A model generated the notes under the pieces. The model worked only from the letters and a program-made list of their open reading frames with translations, ran no database searches and was not told where the DNA came from. Shown here one piece after another: positions 28,501 through 40,900 of a stretch of 64,000 nt of DNA. The DNA is from Cinclus cinclus. Lineage: Eukaryota > Chordata > Aves > Passeriformes > Cinclidae. A program made the translations under genes and the position numbers. Numbering within the stretch: the stretch's first letter is position 1; every line of letters starts with the position of its first letter. Location of the stretch: contig NC_085047.1 in NCBI RefSeq assembly GCF_963662255.1, positions 16,437,424-16,501,423 on the forward strand, given 5' to 3'.

Positions 28501-29716
28501 GAAATGCAAGGCGTAAACATAATGTTAACCTGAGAATGTGGTTTATTTATTTCTGGAAGCCAGGAAGTAGTTTGTTCAAGAGTCTGTAATCTGGGATGTG
28601 GCTGCTTCTATAGCAGTACTATTAATGTTTGGTTTGGGATTTTTTTTAACAGATTTATGTTGATATTTTAAAGACTGTTTATATTTGTATCTAGAGAGTT
28701 ACCCTAATTTCTGTAGGAACAAGCTTTAATGGAAGAAAGCTTCTCTCATATATTTTTACATGAAAATCCAATTTTTAGGAAAATTAGAGGTTACAGTCTT
28801 GATGATAAAAGTATTTTATTTGTTTTTGAAACTTCAGCAGAAATGAATTTGAATGTAAAATTTCTGTAGATTATTATGGCAAAAACAGCAGGCGGTCCAA
28901 AAGCTCCTAAACAACAAGGACATTGGGATAAGGATGACTGGAAAGATGAGCCTGAAAACTAGTGTGCAGTAAGCTCTGTTTCTCTAGCAGAGAGGTACCT
29001 GTGTGAGTGCATGCATGACTTCATTGACAAGCACATGGCAGATGGTATGCTCCTTGAGAACACATAACACTGCTGTCTTCTGCTGTGTGCTGATTGCTAC
29101 ATTCTATATTCGTGCCCCTTGCAAATGGATTCTGCTCCTAAATCCAAATTTTCATGGAAGGGGTGATAAGTACAAGTTCAGATTTACCTTACTTGTCCAT
29201 GTAGCCAGTGCAGAGAATGAGCTTTAACATGGTAGGGACTGATGGACTTCAGGGTTTTAAAGTGTGCTATTTAGAGACAATAATTGAGAACAATAGCTTT
29301 CATAATCCTCCTTTCTGTAGTGTGCACCATTTAAACTAGTCTGCTGTTGGCCTATTTAAGCACTCACTTTCTGTAGACTAACTGAAATCTTACTTTGCAT
29401 GCAAAAAATGAGGTAAAATACCTTTTTTTACTGTATCAGGGCTCAGCCTCTACCATTCTTAAGATAAAAAAAAAGTTGTTAATATCTCAGTTAGATGGAT
29501 ATTCATTGGCTTAGGTTCAGTGTAGGGAAAACTGCATGAACGTAGTGAATGCTAGCAGTCAGCATTGTGTGGCTGTAGGAGAAGGGTGCGAGCCCGATTT
29601 TAACATAAGTTTTTTCCTGCTTCTCTATTCTTTTCAAGATCATTATGGCAAAACCAGCTGGTGGCCCAAAACCTCCGTCAGGAAAGAAAGACTGGGATGA
29701 AGACCAAAATGATTGA
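19146..29716 (+). CDS. CCT8: T-complex protein 1 subunit theta (CCT8)
   Basis: A subunit of the cytosolic group II chaperonin TRiC/CCT, which folds actin, tubulin and other proteins using ATP. Exons: 19146-19205, 20995-21085, 21694-21773, 22886-23035, 23305-23485, 24204-24265, 24940-25077, 25524-25702, 25820-25886, 25967-26054, 26162-26277, 27501-27572, 27743-27907, 28308-28427, then terminal exon 29639-29716. All joins keep frame and give 548 residues, the human length. The protein starts MALHVPKAPGF. The nucleotide-binding motif GDGTN is at about 98-102 and the VPGGGATE motif at about 409-416. Introns are GT-AG except intron 4, which is GC-AG. CR1 copies lie in introns 1 and 6. A second, alternative terminal exon lies at 28870-28962. 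Transcription converges on USP16. Confidence 0.97.
19862..20110 (-). mobile_element. CR1: CR1 LINE 3' fragment in CCT8 intron 1
   Basis: Reversed CR1 terminus 'ttggaagggaccttaaagg', then 'cacagggaagaatttcttcc', ending near 'cttgtccaaagtccc'. Confidence 0.85.
23036..23304 (+). other. CCT8: GC-AG intron of CCT8 (intron 4)
   Basis: Exon 4 ends ACAGAG and is followed by gcaagt instead of gtaagt. The acceptor is gctgcgcag. Frame continuity (S-V-T-E then V-I-E-G-Y-E) and the known protein fix the junction, so the donor is GC. Apart from the C the donor matches the consensus well, as is usual for functional GC-AG introns. Confidence 0.85.
24625..24905 (-). mobile_element. CR1: CR1 LINE 3' fragment in CCT8 intron 6
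   Basis: Reversed CR1 from 'catggaatcaaagaacagtt' to 'cttgtcccatcacttct'. It ends only about 35 bases before the exon 7 acceptor at 24,939. Confidence 0.85.
26278..27500 (+). other. CCT8: CCT8 intron 11, nothing recognised
   Basis: The longest CCT8 intron (1.2 kb). No repeat, RNA or nested frame was recognised. Confidence 0.6.
28870..28962 (+). CDS. CCT8: alternative (proximal) terminal coding exon of CCT8
   Basis: It has a good acceptor (tttctgtag) and is in frame with exon 14. It encodes I-I-M-A-K-T-A-G-G-P-K, then an H-W/D-W rich acidic tail and TAG, 30 residues after exon 14. The distal exon at 29639 starts with nearly the same residues, so the two look like a tandem exon duplication. 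Using this exon gives a 553-residue protein with a different C-terminal tail; CCT C-termini project into the folding chamber. I saw no AATAAA between its stop and the distal exon, so it may share the distal poly(A) site or use a variant signal. Confidence 0.7.
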   Translation: MIMAKTAGGPKAPKQQGHWDKDDWKDEPEN

Positions 29717-29851
29717 ACAATTTAACTATATTTCTTAAGTGACACAACTTTGTGAGTTTTTTAATATCCCAGTTGGAGCCTGTCACAATGTTTTGCCCTT
29801 GCCTTTAAATTATGAACAGTGTCAGATGGAGTGCAGAACTTCAAGCACCTC

Positions 29852-29857
29852 AATAAA
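29852..29857 (+). terminator. CCT8: poly(A) signal AATAAA of CCT8
   Basis: A canonical hexamer 136 bases after the distal stop codon, with a GT-rich stretch shortly downstream. Confidence 0.85.
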
Positions 29858-30229
29858 TGTACTCACTGTTAAAATGTTGACTTACTTCATTTGGAGCTAG
29901 CCTGACATGGTCATTCCCAATCTGTGAATGTGTAGGGGATGAATTATACAGTGGGTATGATGGGCTGACCTTGGCTGGCTGCCTGACACTCTTTCCTGGT
30001 GAGGAAGAAGGCAGAACTTCTCAGGGTCTGAGTTAAAGGGAGAGATCACATACCAGTTCCTGTTCTGGGCACAAGAAACTCGATGTACAGGGAGGCTGAC
30101 CATGATCCTGCTGCACGGATCTCATGATCCACGCTTGTTGTGGCTCTTTGTGCTCTTATTTGTGCTCCTTGGCCAGTACTTGAGTGTCAACAGCCAAATG
30201 AATGTTGAAATAAATAAGTGTTGACAGCA

Positions 30230-30768
30230 GGTCTCCTGCATTCAGTAGCCCCTCTCCTGAGACCCCACTTGGAGCACTGGGTACAGATGTGGTGCCCCAA
30301 ACATGAGAAAGACTGAGAAGTGTTAGAGCAAGTCCAGAGGAGGGTCACCAGGTTAAGGGGACTGAGCACCTGCCCTTTGGAGAGGGGCAGAGGAAGTTGG
30401 GCCTGTTCAGCCTGGAGAACAGAAGGTTGTGTAGAGACCTCACAGCACCTTCCAGTGTGTGAAGGGGCTACAGGGAAGCTGGAGAAGGAATATAGTTGCA
30501 TCAGGGAATATAGTAACAGGACAATTGGGAATGCCTTCAAACTGAAATAGAGGAAATTTAAGGTCCATTTAAGAAGAAATTCTCCCCTGTGAGCGTGGGG
30601 AAGCCTGGCACAGGTTGCCCAGAGAAGCTGTAGCTGCCTCATTCCTAGAAGTGTTCAAGGCCAGGTTGGATGGGACTTGGAGCAGCCTTGTCCTGTGGGA
30701 GGTGTCCCTGCCCAAGGCAGGAGTTTGGAACTGGAGGATTCTTTCCCACACAAACCAATTTATGATTT
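30230..30768 (+). mobile_element. CR1: CR1 LINE 3' fragment between CCT8 and USP16
   Basis: Forward CR1: 'gagaccccacttggagcac', 'agtccagaggagggtcacc', 'ttcagcctggagaacagaag', 'agaagaaattctcccctgtg' and a 3' end near 'aaaccaatttatgatttg'. Confidence 0.9.
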
Positions 30769-30769
30769 G

Positions 30770-31800
30770 TTTTTTTTAACATGCATCTCTCACCCTTTTA
30801 AGTCCCCAGCTCTCAAAAGGGCATCCTGACAGCAGTGAACTGCATCACATTCTAATGACCTTAAAAATAAATGCAGAGCAGCACTAGCCAGCATGATGCA
30901 GAGTGCTGGAATCTTTCAACTGAAGCCCCCTGTTATGATTAATCTCGGGAAATAAACAGCTTACATGTCTCCAAGTAGCTTGAAAGGAGAACTGCACTTG
31001 AAATCCAAGCCACTTCAATAATTAATCCTTTTACTACTCTTGCCAGTGCTACTCTATCTCACAACCAGAAGGGAGTGGAAGGCTAAATCAAGTCTGGAAC
31101 TATCTTATGTCTAAATAAGGCTGCCATACAACACCTCTACTAATGCTGGCTTTATAGTCAGTTGTTGGTGAGGCTGAAAAATAAACTCAGCAAGTTTTCA
31201 GAAGGATTGGCATACTGCTGTAGTCAGCTGCATGAGGGCTGCTGCCACTGGCTCTAAGGGTTACAAGAACAAGATACCCATTTTCTTAGTAAGGCTGCTG
31301 TGAAAAATGCACTGAATGTAAGCAGCTGCTGCTCTAGCATGGCAGAGCCAAGATTTTATTCACACGAAAGCCAACATGAAGCTTGTGGAGAACGTCAAAG
31401 TTACAAGTCAGTGCAGGACTATTGGTCTTATGCCTGCTGTGGGAAAGGCTACACGGGACTGCCTGGAGTGAGAGTGCACCAAGTGCTCGGCCTTGCCAGA
31501 GCACCAGCAAAAGAATTCCTGGAGCATTTACAAGCTTGAGGGCTCCTCTACTGGACATAACTGCAGCTTCAGCTCTCTTTTCACTTTTGGTTTGAGAGGC
31601 GTAGGCTCTTGAGCTGTGTAGGAAGAAACTGCTTCTTATGATTTGAACCCAGGTCTAAGAAAGACACAGGAACACATTATAGCCAAGATTAACTACAATT
31701 CAAAAGTAGGGCTGGTTGCTCTAAAGCGAAAAAGCTGCTGACCAAGATTTATATCAACACCAAAATTACTCAACAAAACCACAAAACTGTAATTTTGAAA
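30770..31800. other. intergenic between convergent 3' ends
   Basis: It contains an open frame at 31,300-31,539 that I do not recognise and that lacks splice or start support. Otherwise nothing was recognised. Confidence 0.4.
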
Positions 31801-31807
31801 AAAACCT

Positions 31808-31813
31808 TTTATT
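31808..31813 (-). terminator. USP16: poly(A) signal AATAAA of USP16
   Basis: TTTATT on the plus strand, AATAAA on the minus strand, about 180 bases past the USP16 stop codon. Confidence 0.8.
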
Positions 31814-31991
31814 GAAAAGTAGTGGAAACACTGGAAAAAGTATAAGTTAACTGCTTGTCTGTGTCTAAAATACATAAAGTGAATTCCTGCTATAACAGTA
31901 GCTCCAACATGTTAACAACATGATTTGCAAGTCTGCCTTCTCAGACCTCCGAAGAAGGTGGCTGCACACACAAGAAGGCTCTTCTGATGAG

Positions 31992-34900
31992 TTAGAGCAG
32001 CCTCTCATAGAACAGAAGATAGGCTTGGGAGCTCAGCACTTTGGACACAGAGACAGGTTGTACATGGGTATCACTGATGTGGAACCACTGACCTTTGACT
32101 GGCTCAGTTTCTGAAGCTGTGAAAAGGACAAATTTCAGAGTAAAAGTTAGTACAATGAATTGAAGCAATCAGTCCTATTATTGTTCTTCAGTAAGAATCA
32201 TAGAGTACAATCAGAGAATCATTGAGTTGGAAAAGACCTCCAAGATCGAGTCCAACCTGTGACTGATCATTTCCTTGTCAACTGGACCAGAGCACTGAGA
32301 GCTGCATCCAGTTGTTCCCTGAACACCTCCAGGGATGGGGATGTCACCACATCCTTGGGCATCCCCTTCCAATGCTTAATTACCATTTTGTCTTCATTTG
32401 TCCCTAATGTCCAAGCTGAACCTCCCTTGGCACAGCTTGAGGCCATTTCCTCTCATCCTTTCACCGGTATGCCTGGGAGCAGATTCGAACCTCCACCTCA
32501 TTACACCCTCCTTTCAGGCAATTCTGGAGAGTGGTAAGATCTCCCCTGAGCCTCCTTTTCTCCAGGCTGAGCCCTCCCAGCTCCCTTGGCCAGCTCCTTG
32601 TAGGATTTCACCAGCTTCACTGCCCTCAGAGAACTTACTGCCATGGCAGGAGGTTGAAACTACGTGATCTTCAAGGCCCCTTCCAACCCAAACAATTTCG
32701 TGATTCTGTAAGAAATAATCTGTAAAATATTTCTAATGATTTACCTTGAGATTGTCCTCGAAGGACAAGATCAGAGAGGTGGTTGTTCATAGCTCTCATT
32801 TTAACATAGGCAGTGTAGTGCCCAGACCTCATTGTTCCGCTGTGTTCAACAACTCCATAGAGAGAGTACAAGACCTTTGTATTCCCTTCAGCCACATTCT
32901 AGAAAAACACAAGTTTAGCCATGTCAGCCAAGTGCTGGGTTTTGAAGAATGTAAACTCTTTGATTTTTTTGCTGATGAAATGGAAGCTGATCATTAGAGA
33001 TGCATGCAAGCACTACAGTTATGAGCAGCGAAATACAAGTTACCACACAAAGTAACAGGCTTAACAAGCGTTCTACAAGGACTTTGCTAAGCAGCTTTGT
33101 TGTGAAAGCACGTTAAATCATGGAAAAGGAGAATCTGATTGTTTTCCCACTTACTTTACATTTAGCTGTACAGAAAGGAGCCAAGTCTATCACCTCTGGG
33201 AACTTGATATGCCTGTTAACCTTCTGCAGATTAAATCCAGCCTTAAACAACCAAAATAGAGGGAAAACCCCATAATGTTAAAATGGATCATAATAAAACC
33301 ATGTTTAGTTACTAACTGTTTCAGATTAAAGTTTCAACAATACAAATTAGTTTTACATTACACAAAACTGAGAAAAAGCAAATTTTAAATTTTTCTCTGA
33401 TGTCCAGTATTCCAGCATTATTTCCTTGCCCCCACATGCTGAACTGGAGCACAAGTTAAGATGGCTCTTCAGCTCACTCATACATTAATGTAATGGTTGC
33501 AGAAGTGGAAAAAGAATCAGCTCTAATGCACTTCAGTAACTATAAAGGACAACTCTTGCTTTTCAGATACTGTAACATGCCTGAGGATCTGATCTTAGAA
33601 CATCTGAACTGATGGAAATTGTGCTCCCACCTTAATCAAATAATCGTCCAGTATCGAACTGGAAAAACAAAAGGAGATGATAATAAATGTTATTTTCTTC
33701 ATATATGTTATTTTCTTCTTGGAACAGGCTACACATTTCCGTTTTCTATATGAAATTGGTTTTCATCTAATTAAAGTTGCCTCCCTTATTTTTCAAGTAT
33801 ATTGACCAAAACACCAAACAGGTTTATATTTAGAAGAGGTAGTACTCCCTTTCCTCCTTCTCGCCTGAAAAGCTGAAGCCCTGAGTTAAAAATTTTTCTA
33901 CAACTTGGGAATAAAGAGGTAAGTGACTTCAGTGTCTGTAAATAAAACTTAAGTTACTTTGCTTTGCTTTCCTTTCATACTTCCTTCTCCCCACAAGGCT
34001 CAGAATCCTTTCTTTTCCACTTCTGCCAACTTTTACTTATTTGTTACTTGTAAGGGATCCCATTTACCTATACCTATGGTAATGTATGAGCCCATGAAGA
34101 GCTGTAATAGAAGGAAAACATTAATGCTAAGATTCTGCTTAATACAGTAAACAGTAAGAATAGTGAGGGAATATGTTGCAAATACACTCGCAAAACAGTG
34201 TTTTCCAGTTAGTTAAGGGAATATTCTTTCAGGAAAACACACCTCAGTGCCTCAAAAACCACAAAACACAATGCTGCACACTAATGCCTTCTGAAGTTTG
34301 GGGAAAAAACCAAACTAGTTTTATAGAAAATAAAAGTAATGCTAGCATGTTTTCAAGTTAAGCTAGTACTATATGCATATATACACATATATATGCATTA
34401 ACCTGAAGCTTTGTACATGTATCGGCCTGCTACTTACGTGCTGAAACCTCTTTAAGTGAAGGGTTAAAATTGGAGGAGCTAGAGAGATGAGCATCTGCTT
34501 TTTGGCATTAGTATAAACATACTTCTTTTCACCTGGAGAAAAGAAAAATCAGCAAGGATTAAAACAAGTGTTTTATATCAAAACAAATGTTACAGCATGA
34601 AATTTATTTTTACTGTTTAAACTGTTACAATGTCATCTACTACAAGAACCGAGAAGCTGAGCATTCCCCTTTAATATGATGAATGAAAGTAGACAAAGGT
34701 TATGCAAATACCACTTTAGGGATAATCCCCCCACCCTTTACCTATTCAAGAAGCAGACAGGGATATATTTAAAGTTTTCTCTTTAAAACGTCTGTCATAC
34801 TTTTTATGTTGTTCTTTGGTCCACAATGCCTTTGTGTACACACGTCACACAGTAGTTTATTGGTCTCGGTAAGTGTTTCGTTACGGGTAAATTGATACAA

Positions 34901-37900
34901 ACAATGATGGATTGAATCTTCCTGAGGGTTCAGCTCTTCCCTGTTTGCCAGAGTACAAAATGCCGTTTCGGGGTCATCGGTAGATACTTCGCATGTCTTG
35001 TTAGCATCAGGCTGAAGGCCATCCAAGGTACTTGTGTCAGATTCACTGGCATTCAAGTGGAGTTTTGAAAAGTCCGTAGCAAGCTCTTCCTCATCTTCGT
35101 TGTCATCATCCTCCTCTTTCAAAGACAGGTCATCAAGGCCATTGACAAACTTCACAGGAGAATCTAAGCCTTCCATAGAGAGATCCGTGACAGACTCCTT
35201 TTCTTCGAACTCTTGTTCTGGCTTCCCTGCATTTTCATGCCTGCTCTGAATTTCTGAACTATTTCCCTGTATACTCAAGTCTTTTTGAGTTAAGCAGTGA
35301 TCTTCACAATCATGTGATGATTCCTCTTCTTGCTTCTTATCAGGAGTTTCAGAGCTCATTTCAGTATCTGATTCTTGGTTGTACTCGACATCTCTCTCTG
35401 GCTGTTCCATTGTGCAGAGATATGTCAAGTGAGGCACCTTTCCTTGAAGCTTTTGCTGCTGGCGTTGGCTCTGCACATTTGAATACATAATAAACAAAAG
35501 TACAAAAACCAAAGTAAGTATAAATTATATTTAGCATTTCTTACCACTTCTTTATCAGAATGTTTGTTGCATGCCATAGATGCACAAAGCAGGAGGGGGA
35601 AAAATAATCTGTAATTTAATGACCAGAGGTGATCAGTTCCACTCATGCTGAATTTATCCTCACTCAGATGTAGTTCCCACTGCTCCTTATTACACGGTGT
35701 CATCAAAATGCAGCTAATGATGCCCTCGCTATCTTCCCAATCTTTCTTATGTCTGTATTCTAAAGTTTTGTGAATATTCTTGCAATCAATGACTGGAAAA
35801 CAGCCTGATACAAATTAAAGCTACTTCAGAGAGGCAACAAATTCTACTGGATATTATTATATTATTCCTACACAGCAATGCTCAAGAGAACATCTTAACA
35901 GCAAAGACATGGGTATAATTGGTCTTTGCAGTTGTACATTTGAAGGAGAAGAAATTCTAAGCTGTCTCCTCCTTCATGTAAACTAAGGAAACAAAAAAAT
36001 AATTTATTTTAACAGAAATAGCAAGCACAAACTGAAATACAAATCCAAACCAACCTTGGCTTGTTTTTTGGTCTGTTTCTTCATTTTTTTCTGAAGGTGT
36101 TTACTCATACCAGGGGGTTCATATTTCTGCTTAAGGTAATGGTCATTGATTTTGTCCTCTTCATCTTCAGATTCCTTTTCTTTGTTTTTTTTAATGCTTT
36201 CTCTCTTTGTAATTTTCACTTTCTACAAAAGCCAAAAAACCACAGAACAGCCACAGAAATAGAGATATTACCACAGTTTTCAGGTCAAAAGCAACATTTT
36301 AATGATGTAACATACAACTAATTCACACCCTGATGTTAATGGCAGGAGTGTCTCACACCAAAGAGTCCATATGAAACAGAATGAAGCCGAAAGAAAAGTA
36401 AAGCTATCGAGGGCCAAATTCTAAACTTGTAAAGGGGTAACATCACCTTTGCTTCTGACAGATCTCATTAAATGCATCGAAGAGCAATGTTTAACACAAG
36501 CAGAGACATTTTCAGTTGAACTGCCTGCCACAGAATTTGTTTGCTTCTGCTAAAATGAAACTTGTTTGTGGCAGAAGTCATGACCCCCTTGACTCTGGGG
36601 GTTCCATTCCAATATTTATGAGTAAGCAGTGCTACACAAAAAATCTGAAATATTACATATACAGATTATAAATACAAAACACGAAGCAAATCAAGTACTT
36701 TGAGTGTCTGGAGGTTGGTCAAAAAGTATTCACATACTACCCTAACAACATTTCTTAAGTTTATTCCATAACCTGAGTATTAGAAGTGTTATTGGACTTG
36801 GTGTAGGGAAATGGATAAAAAAAGTGAAAACAGACCCCCAAAGAACTCAACCAACCTGTGTGATTTTTCCAGAGACAATTCATGAGCCACAACCTACAGG
36901 AATGACTCTCATTAAAAATCTTATTCTCTATCTTTCTGTGCAATTTTGACTTGCTACAGAGACTTCTAGAAAGAAGCTCAAATGCTCTTCCTAATGACTG
37001 TATAATAAGTATTTTTGTATAAACAAAGAAACAAAAAAGCTGAAAAGCACTTATGAACTGTTTCTTACCTGAACATCTAGTACGGGAAGCGACAAATCAA
37101 GGAAGGACTCATGGACCAAGGATACCTTTAAATGAATAATCAAGAGTCCAATTTAATTTTGTTTGGAAGTAGCTGGCTTGCTGTCAATAGGTGTGTTTGC
37201 ATTCAAAGCCTGCTTTTACTTGTGCACACAGCTGTAAAACACAGCTCATTCATCTCCACAAATAGTTCCCAATGACCAAAAAAATCCAGCAGATACACTA
37301 CCACAGAAACGAACAGGACACACTTTTATGAATTTCAGTTATCTAGTGAGACTGCACCTTAGGACCTAAGAGACTCATAGCTGTAATCTATCATGATATT
37401 CAACTAGCCCATTTGCTAATACACTCAGTTACTTCATTCTCAGGATATATTATCCCAGTAGTGCATTCTTAACTGTTTTTCTGGCAAACCCACGGTCTTT
37501 TCATTGTGGGAAAGGGAAAAATGTAATCCCCTGAATGAAAAAGGAAAGGGCCCCATAACGATTCATTTGCTCTATGATCTGTACCAGTGGAAGGTGTTCA
37601 CTGGGAAACTAGGCGGGAATTATGGCAGAGGCAGCTTGCTGTTGCTGGATCTCTTTTTCTGGAAGGCTTTTGAAAGGAACTGAAAGATTAACTTTAAAAC
37701 ACAAGGGAAGAAAGATTCCAGCCAAATCATGCTCCTTTTTGAAAAGCATGCAGCTAGTCAAGTCTTATTTCTATAGACATTCACTGTGGGTTTCTCCTGC
37801 AGATTACAGGACATGACACTAGGTTATTCAGAGCAGGCAGTTTACTTACAGTTCTGCATTCTTCACACATAATTGTGCTGGTTAATTCTCCACCAAAGAT

Positions 37901-40900
37901 TCGATCTACAAAACTTTGTATTCCCTTTTTCTTTTCATATTCTGATAAATCAAAAAGTAAAGCTAAAAAAATTACATACAGTACACTGGCAACCAATTCC
38001 ATTACGGCATAATGAATAAAAAAGAATAAAACATGCAAGGTGTATGATGGAACATGTTGGCCTGTTTTGGTTTCCTCAGGATAGCAAGTACAGCAAGACT
38101 CTTAAATTAAGAATCTTTTGTGTATCAAAAGAATAGGGGCGAAAACACATTCCCCAAACACAGCTTGGTTAAATCATACCTCTACCACTTTTCCTGCTCA
38201 AAATCATTTCCCTATTTTCTCAGAAGTAATGCATCTCAGTAAGAATTCCTGTTTTCTCTCAAGACTGAAACAACTATCTGAACTTAAAAACAAGCACCAA
38301 CATTTGTCTGACAAACAAAACCATTTTCCTCAAGTTGTAATTTCAGAGTAACACAGTCTGAATTTAAACTGGCAGCTCAACTCCTAAGTCATGTTGAAAA
38401 GTTTAAAAATTCTTCTGTTCATCGTCTGGATTTTTTTTATACTACTGTCAAGTAACAATGGACTATTAGTGGCTGCATAAATTATATTCACATACTAGTA
38501 TTTTAATTTCTTACATGTTTAAATGATTAATCATTGCCCAAACATATTTTAATGTATGATGTCTACAGAATGAACTCTCTTTTCCTGTTAAGACGGAAAT
38601 GTCACCAAGTCCAGCAAGACATTTAAATATAGTCTAAAACTATTGAGCCTCTTATTCTAGATACACACATACTCAAGAGGTGGCAAAAAGTTATACAAGT
38701 AAACATGTATCTTTTAGTTGATACTATTAATGTTACTTTATATTCTTCAACAAAAGAGATTTTACAAGTTACTAATGCTGTGATAATTTATTTTACCTTT
38801 AATTTTCTTTTTAAGTTCTTCTTCATTTTGTTTGTTAGAGTCACTCAGCGCCTTTAGTATTCCAACACTTATTTGCTGAAATTTTCAAAACAAATATACT
38901 CTGTAAAATTTCCTAAACTAATTCAGTTAGCTACTTCATTTTATGATGTGTTTCAGGTGGAGGAAAAAGTATGATGTTCACCAGTTAAGAGAATCAATAC
39001 AAACAACACAAATACTGTAGAACCACATAAAAATTCCTGTAGATATCACCAAAAAAAAAAAATCAACTAAGAAGTTGCAACCATAATATTCCAATTAGTA
39101 TGTAAGAAAGGATGAAACACATGCTCAAATTAAAACCGGCAAAAAATCTCCCTGGAATTTCTACACGCGTGTTTCCAAAATGAAGACCTAAGGACATTTC
39201 TTTAGGGTGACTACACATACTCCAAACCCACTTGTTCTGTGGCTTCTCTTTGCTCAAATGCTTCAAGTGAGTTCTTGTGGACAGCACAACCACGCTACAG
39301 AGGTGATACAGCTCAGAAAGTACATTCTTTCTCCCCTCAGCTGAAGAAAGAGTCTGGGTCTGGGGTATGAAGAAGAAATGTATGCACAACTATGACTTTA
39401 GCACTCACCTGGATTTCTTCTGCTCTCATTCCATCAAGTAAATAACGAAGCAATTCATGACTGTCTTGCTGCTGATAACCTTTGAACCGTATTGCTCTGT
39501 GAAATGAAATTGCAAAGTATAACTGAACTCAGAGATGAGGCAAAGATGACTCACACCAAACACAAATGGACAAAATCCCCAGAATGTATGTATATAAAAG
39601 CAACAAGCGTCTACATATTCTAAAAATGTGATGCCAGATACTCAGTATGTCACTGAGTATCTTTTGTTTTACTTCTGTTCATTTGTATTTTGCTCTTCTT
39701 TCAAATATTGTTAAGTATTCTACAGATTATATATGCTATGTTTTGAGCTAGAGATAAAAAAAAGGAAAAACTGACAGTCTTAAAACAGCAAATTCTTTCA
39801 TACTCACTATAACGTGCAATTGTACAGATACTCACTTTTTACAAACCTGAGCAAAAAGTTCCTTAGGAGTCACTACCCCTTTTTTTGTCTCTTGCATTTC
39901 TGTCACAAACTGATGCATGGCTAGTGTTAAAGGACCTGGCTGATCTAGTTTTATTAGCTGAGGTTCCTGTTTGAAAGAAAAGCAACAGAGCTGTTTTGCC
40001 TTAATTCAGTGGCAGATTCTTTTGCAGTAAGTTTTTCCTTTTCAGTTCCGGAAAACACTATTGTCAAATAGAATACACAAAATTCAAAAATGGCAATAAG
40101 TTAACCTGACAAAAACAGCGTGTGGTTTATCATGAAACAATAGCAAAACTCAGTTACTTATTACTTAGTTCAAAGTCTGGATTTCTCACCTTTACTAGGA
40201 AAAAAAAAACCAATTTCTTTAAAAAGGTTATGGTGCATTTTCTTTGCTGTCCAAATCTCTGACTCTAATGACAGGTGTGTTATTTAAGTAAGTGCTACAG
40301 ACATCCTCTAATTTCCTGTTTTGCATTTATACAAGTAGCACTATAGCAAGAGTTACACATTTTCTTCCTTTAAATAACATCATCATAATGCAAGCACCAC
40401 TTCTACAACAGAGTACTGAATCACTTACACTCTGATACCTCCACTGACTTCAGAAGCAGCTTTATGGAAATCAGTGGTGAAGCTCCTGCTGATTTTACAT
40501 CCTAGTCTTGTTAGTATTTAGCAGGAACAGCTTTAAATTGACAGATAAATATTGCTTATTGCCTTAACAGACTGGAAGGTGAGGACAAACACTACAGAGG
40601 TCAAAGCATATTACCGTGCATAGCTCAGGTGACTCAATTTTAATTGTTGTGCCAGGCATTTTAGCTTCTTTAAGCAGCTCTCTCAGGACTGGAGTTTGTG
40701 ATAAATTCTGCAGAACATAAAAGACAGAAAGAGATTGGAAAATGGGGACAACAGGAAGGGCAGCTGAACTCCACTTATGAAAATCTGCAAGAACAGTGGG
40801 AATTCTGGTGGAGTAAAGCTTCAGTATCAAAAGCCAAAGAGCACAAGATCACGTCAGTTTCAATACACATGAAAGAACAAGTTTATTCTACACTTCTTAG

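Noticed and set aside
31300..31539. 79-codon plus-strand frame in the CCT8-USP16 interval
   Set aside because: No recognisable family, no supporting splice signals and no poly(A) signal nearby; insufficient to call a gene.
32398..32667. Open frames inside USP16's last intron
   Set aside because: They are CR1-derived.
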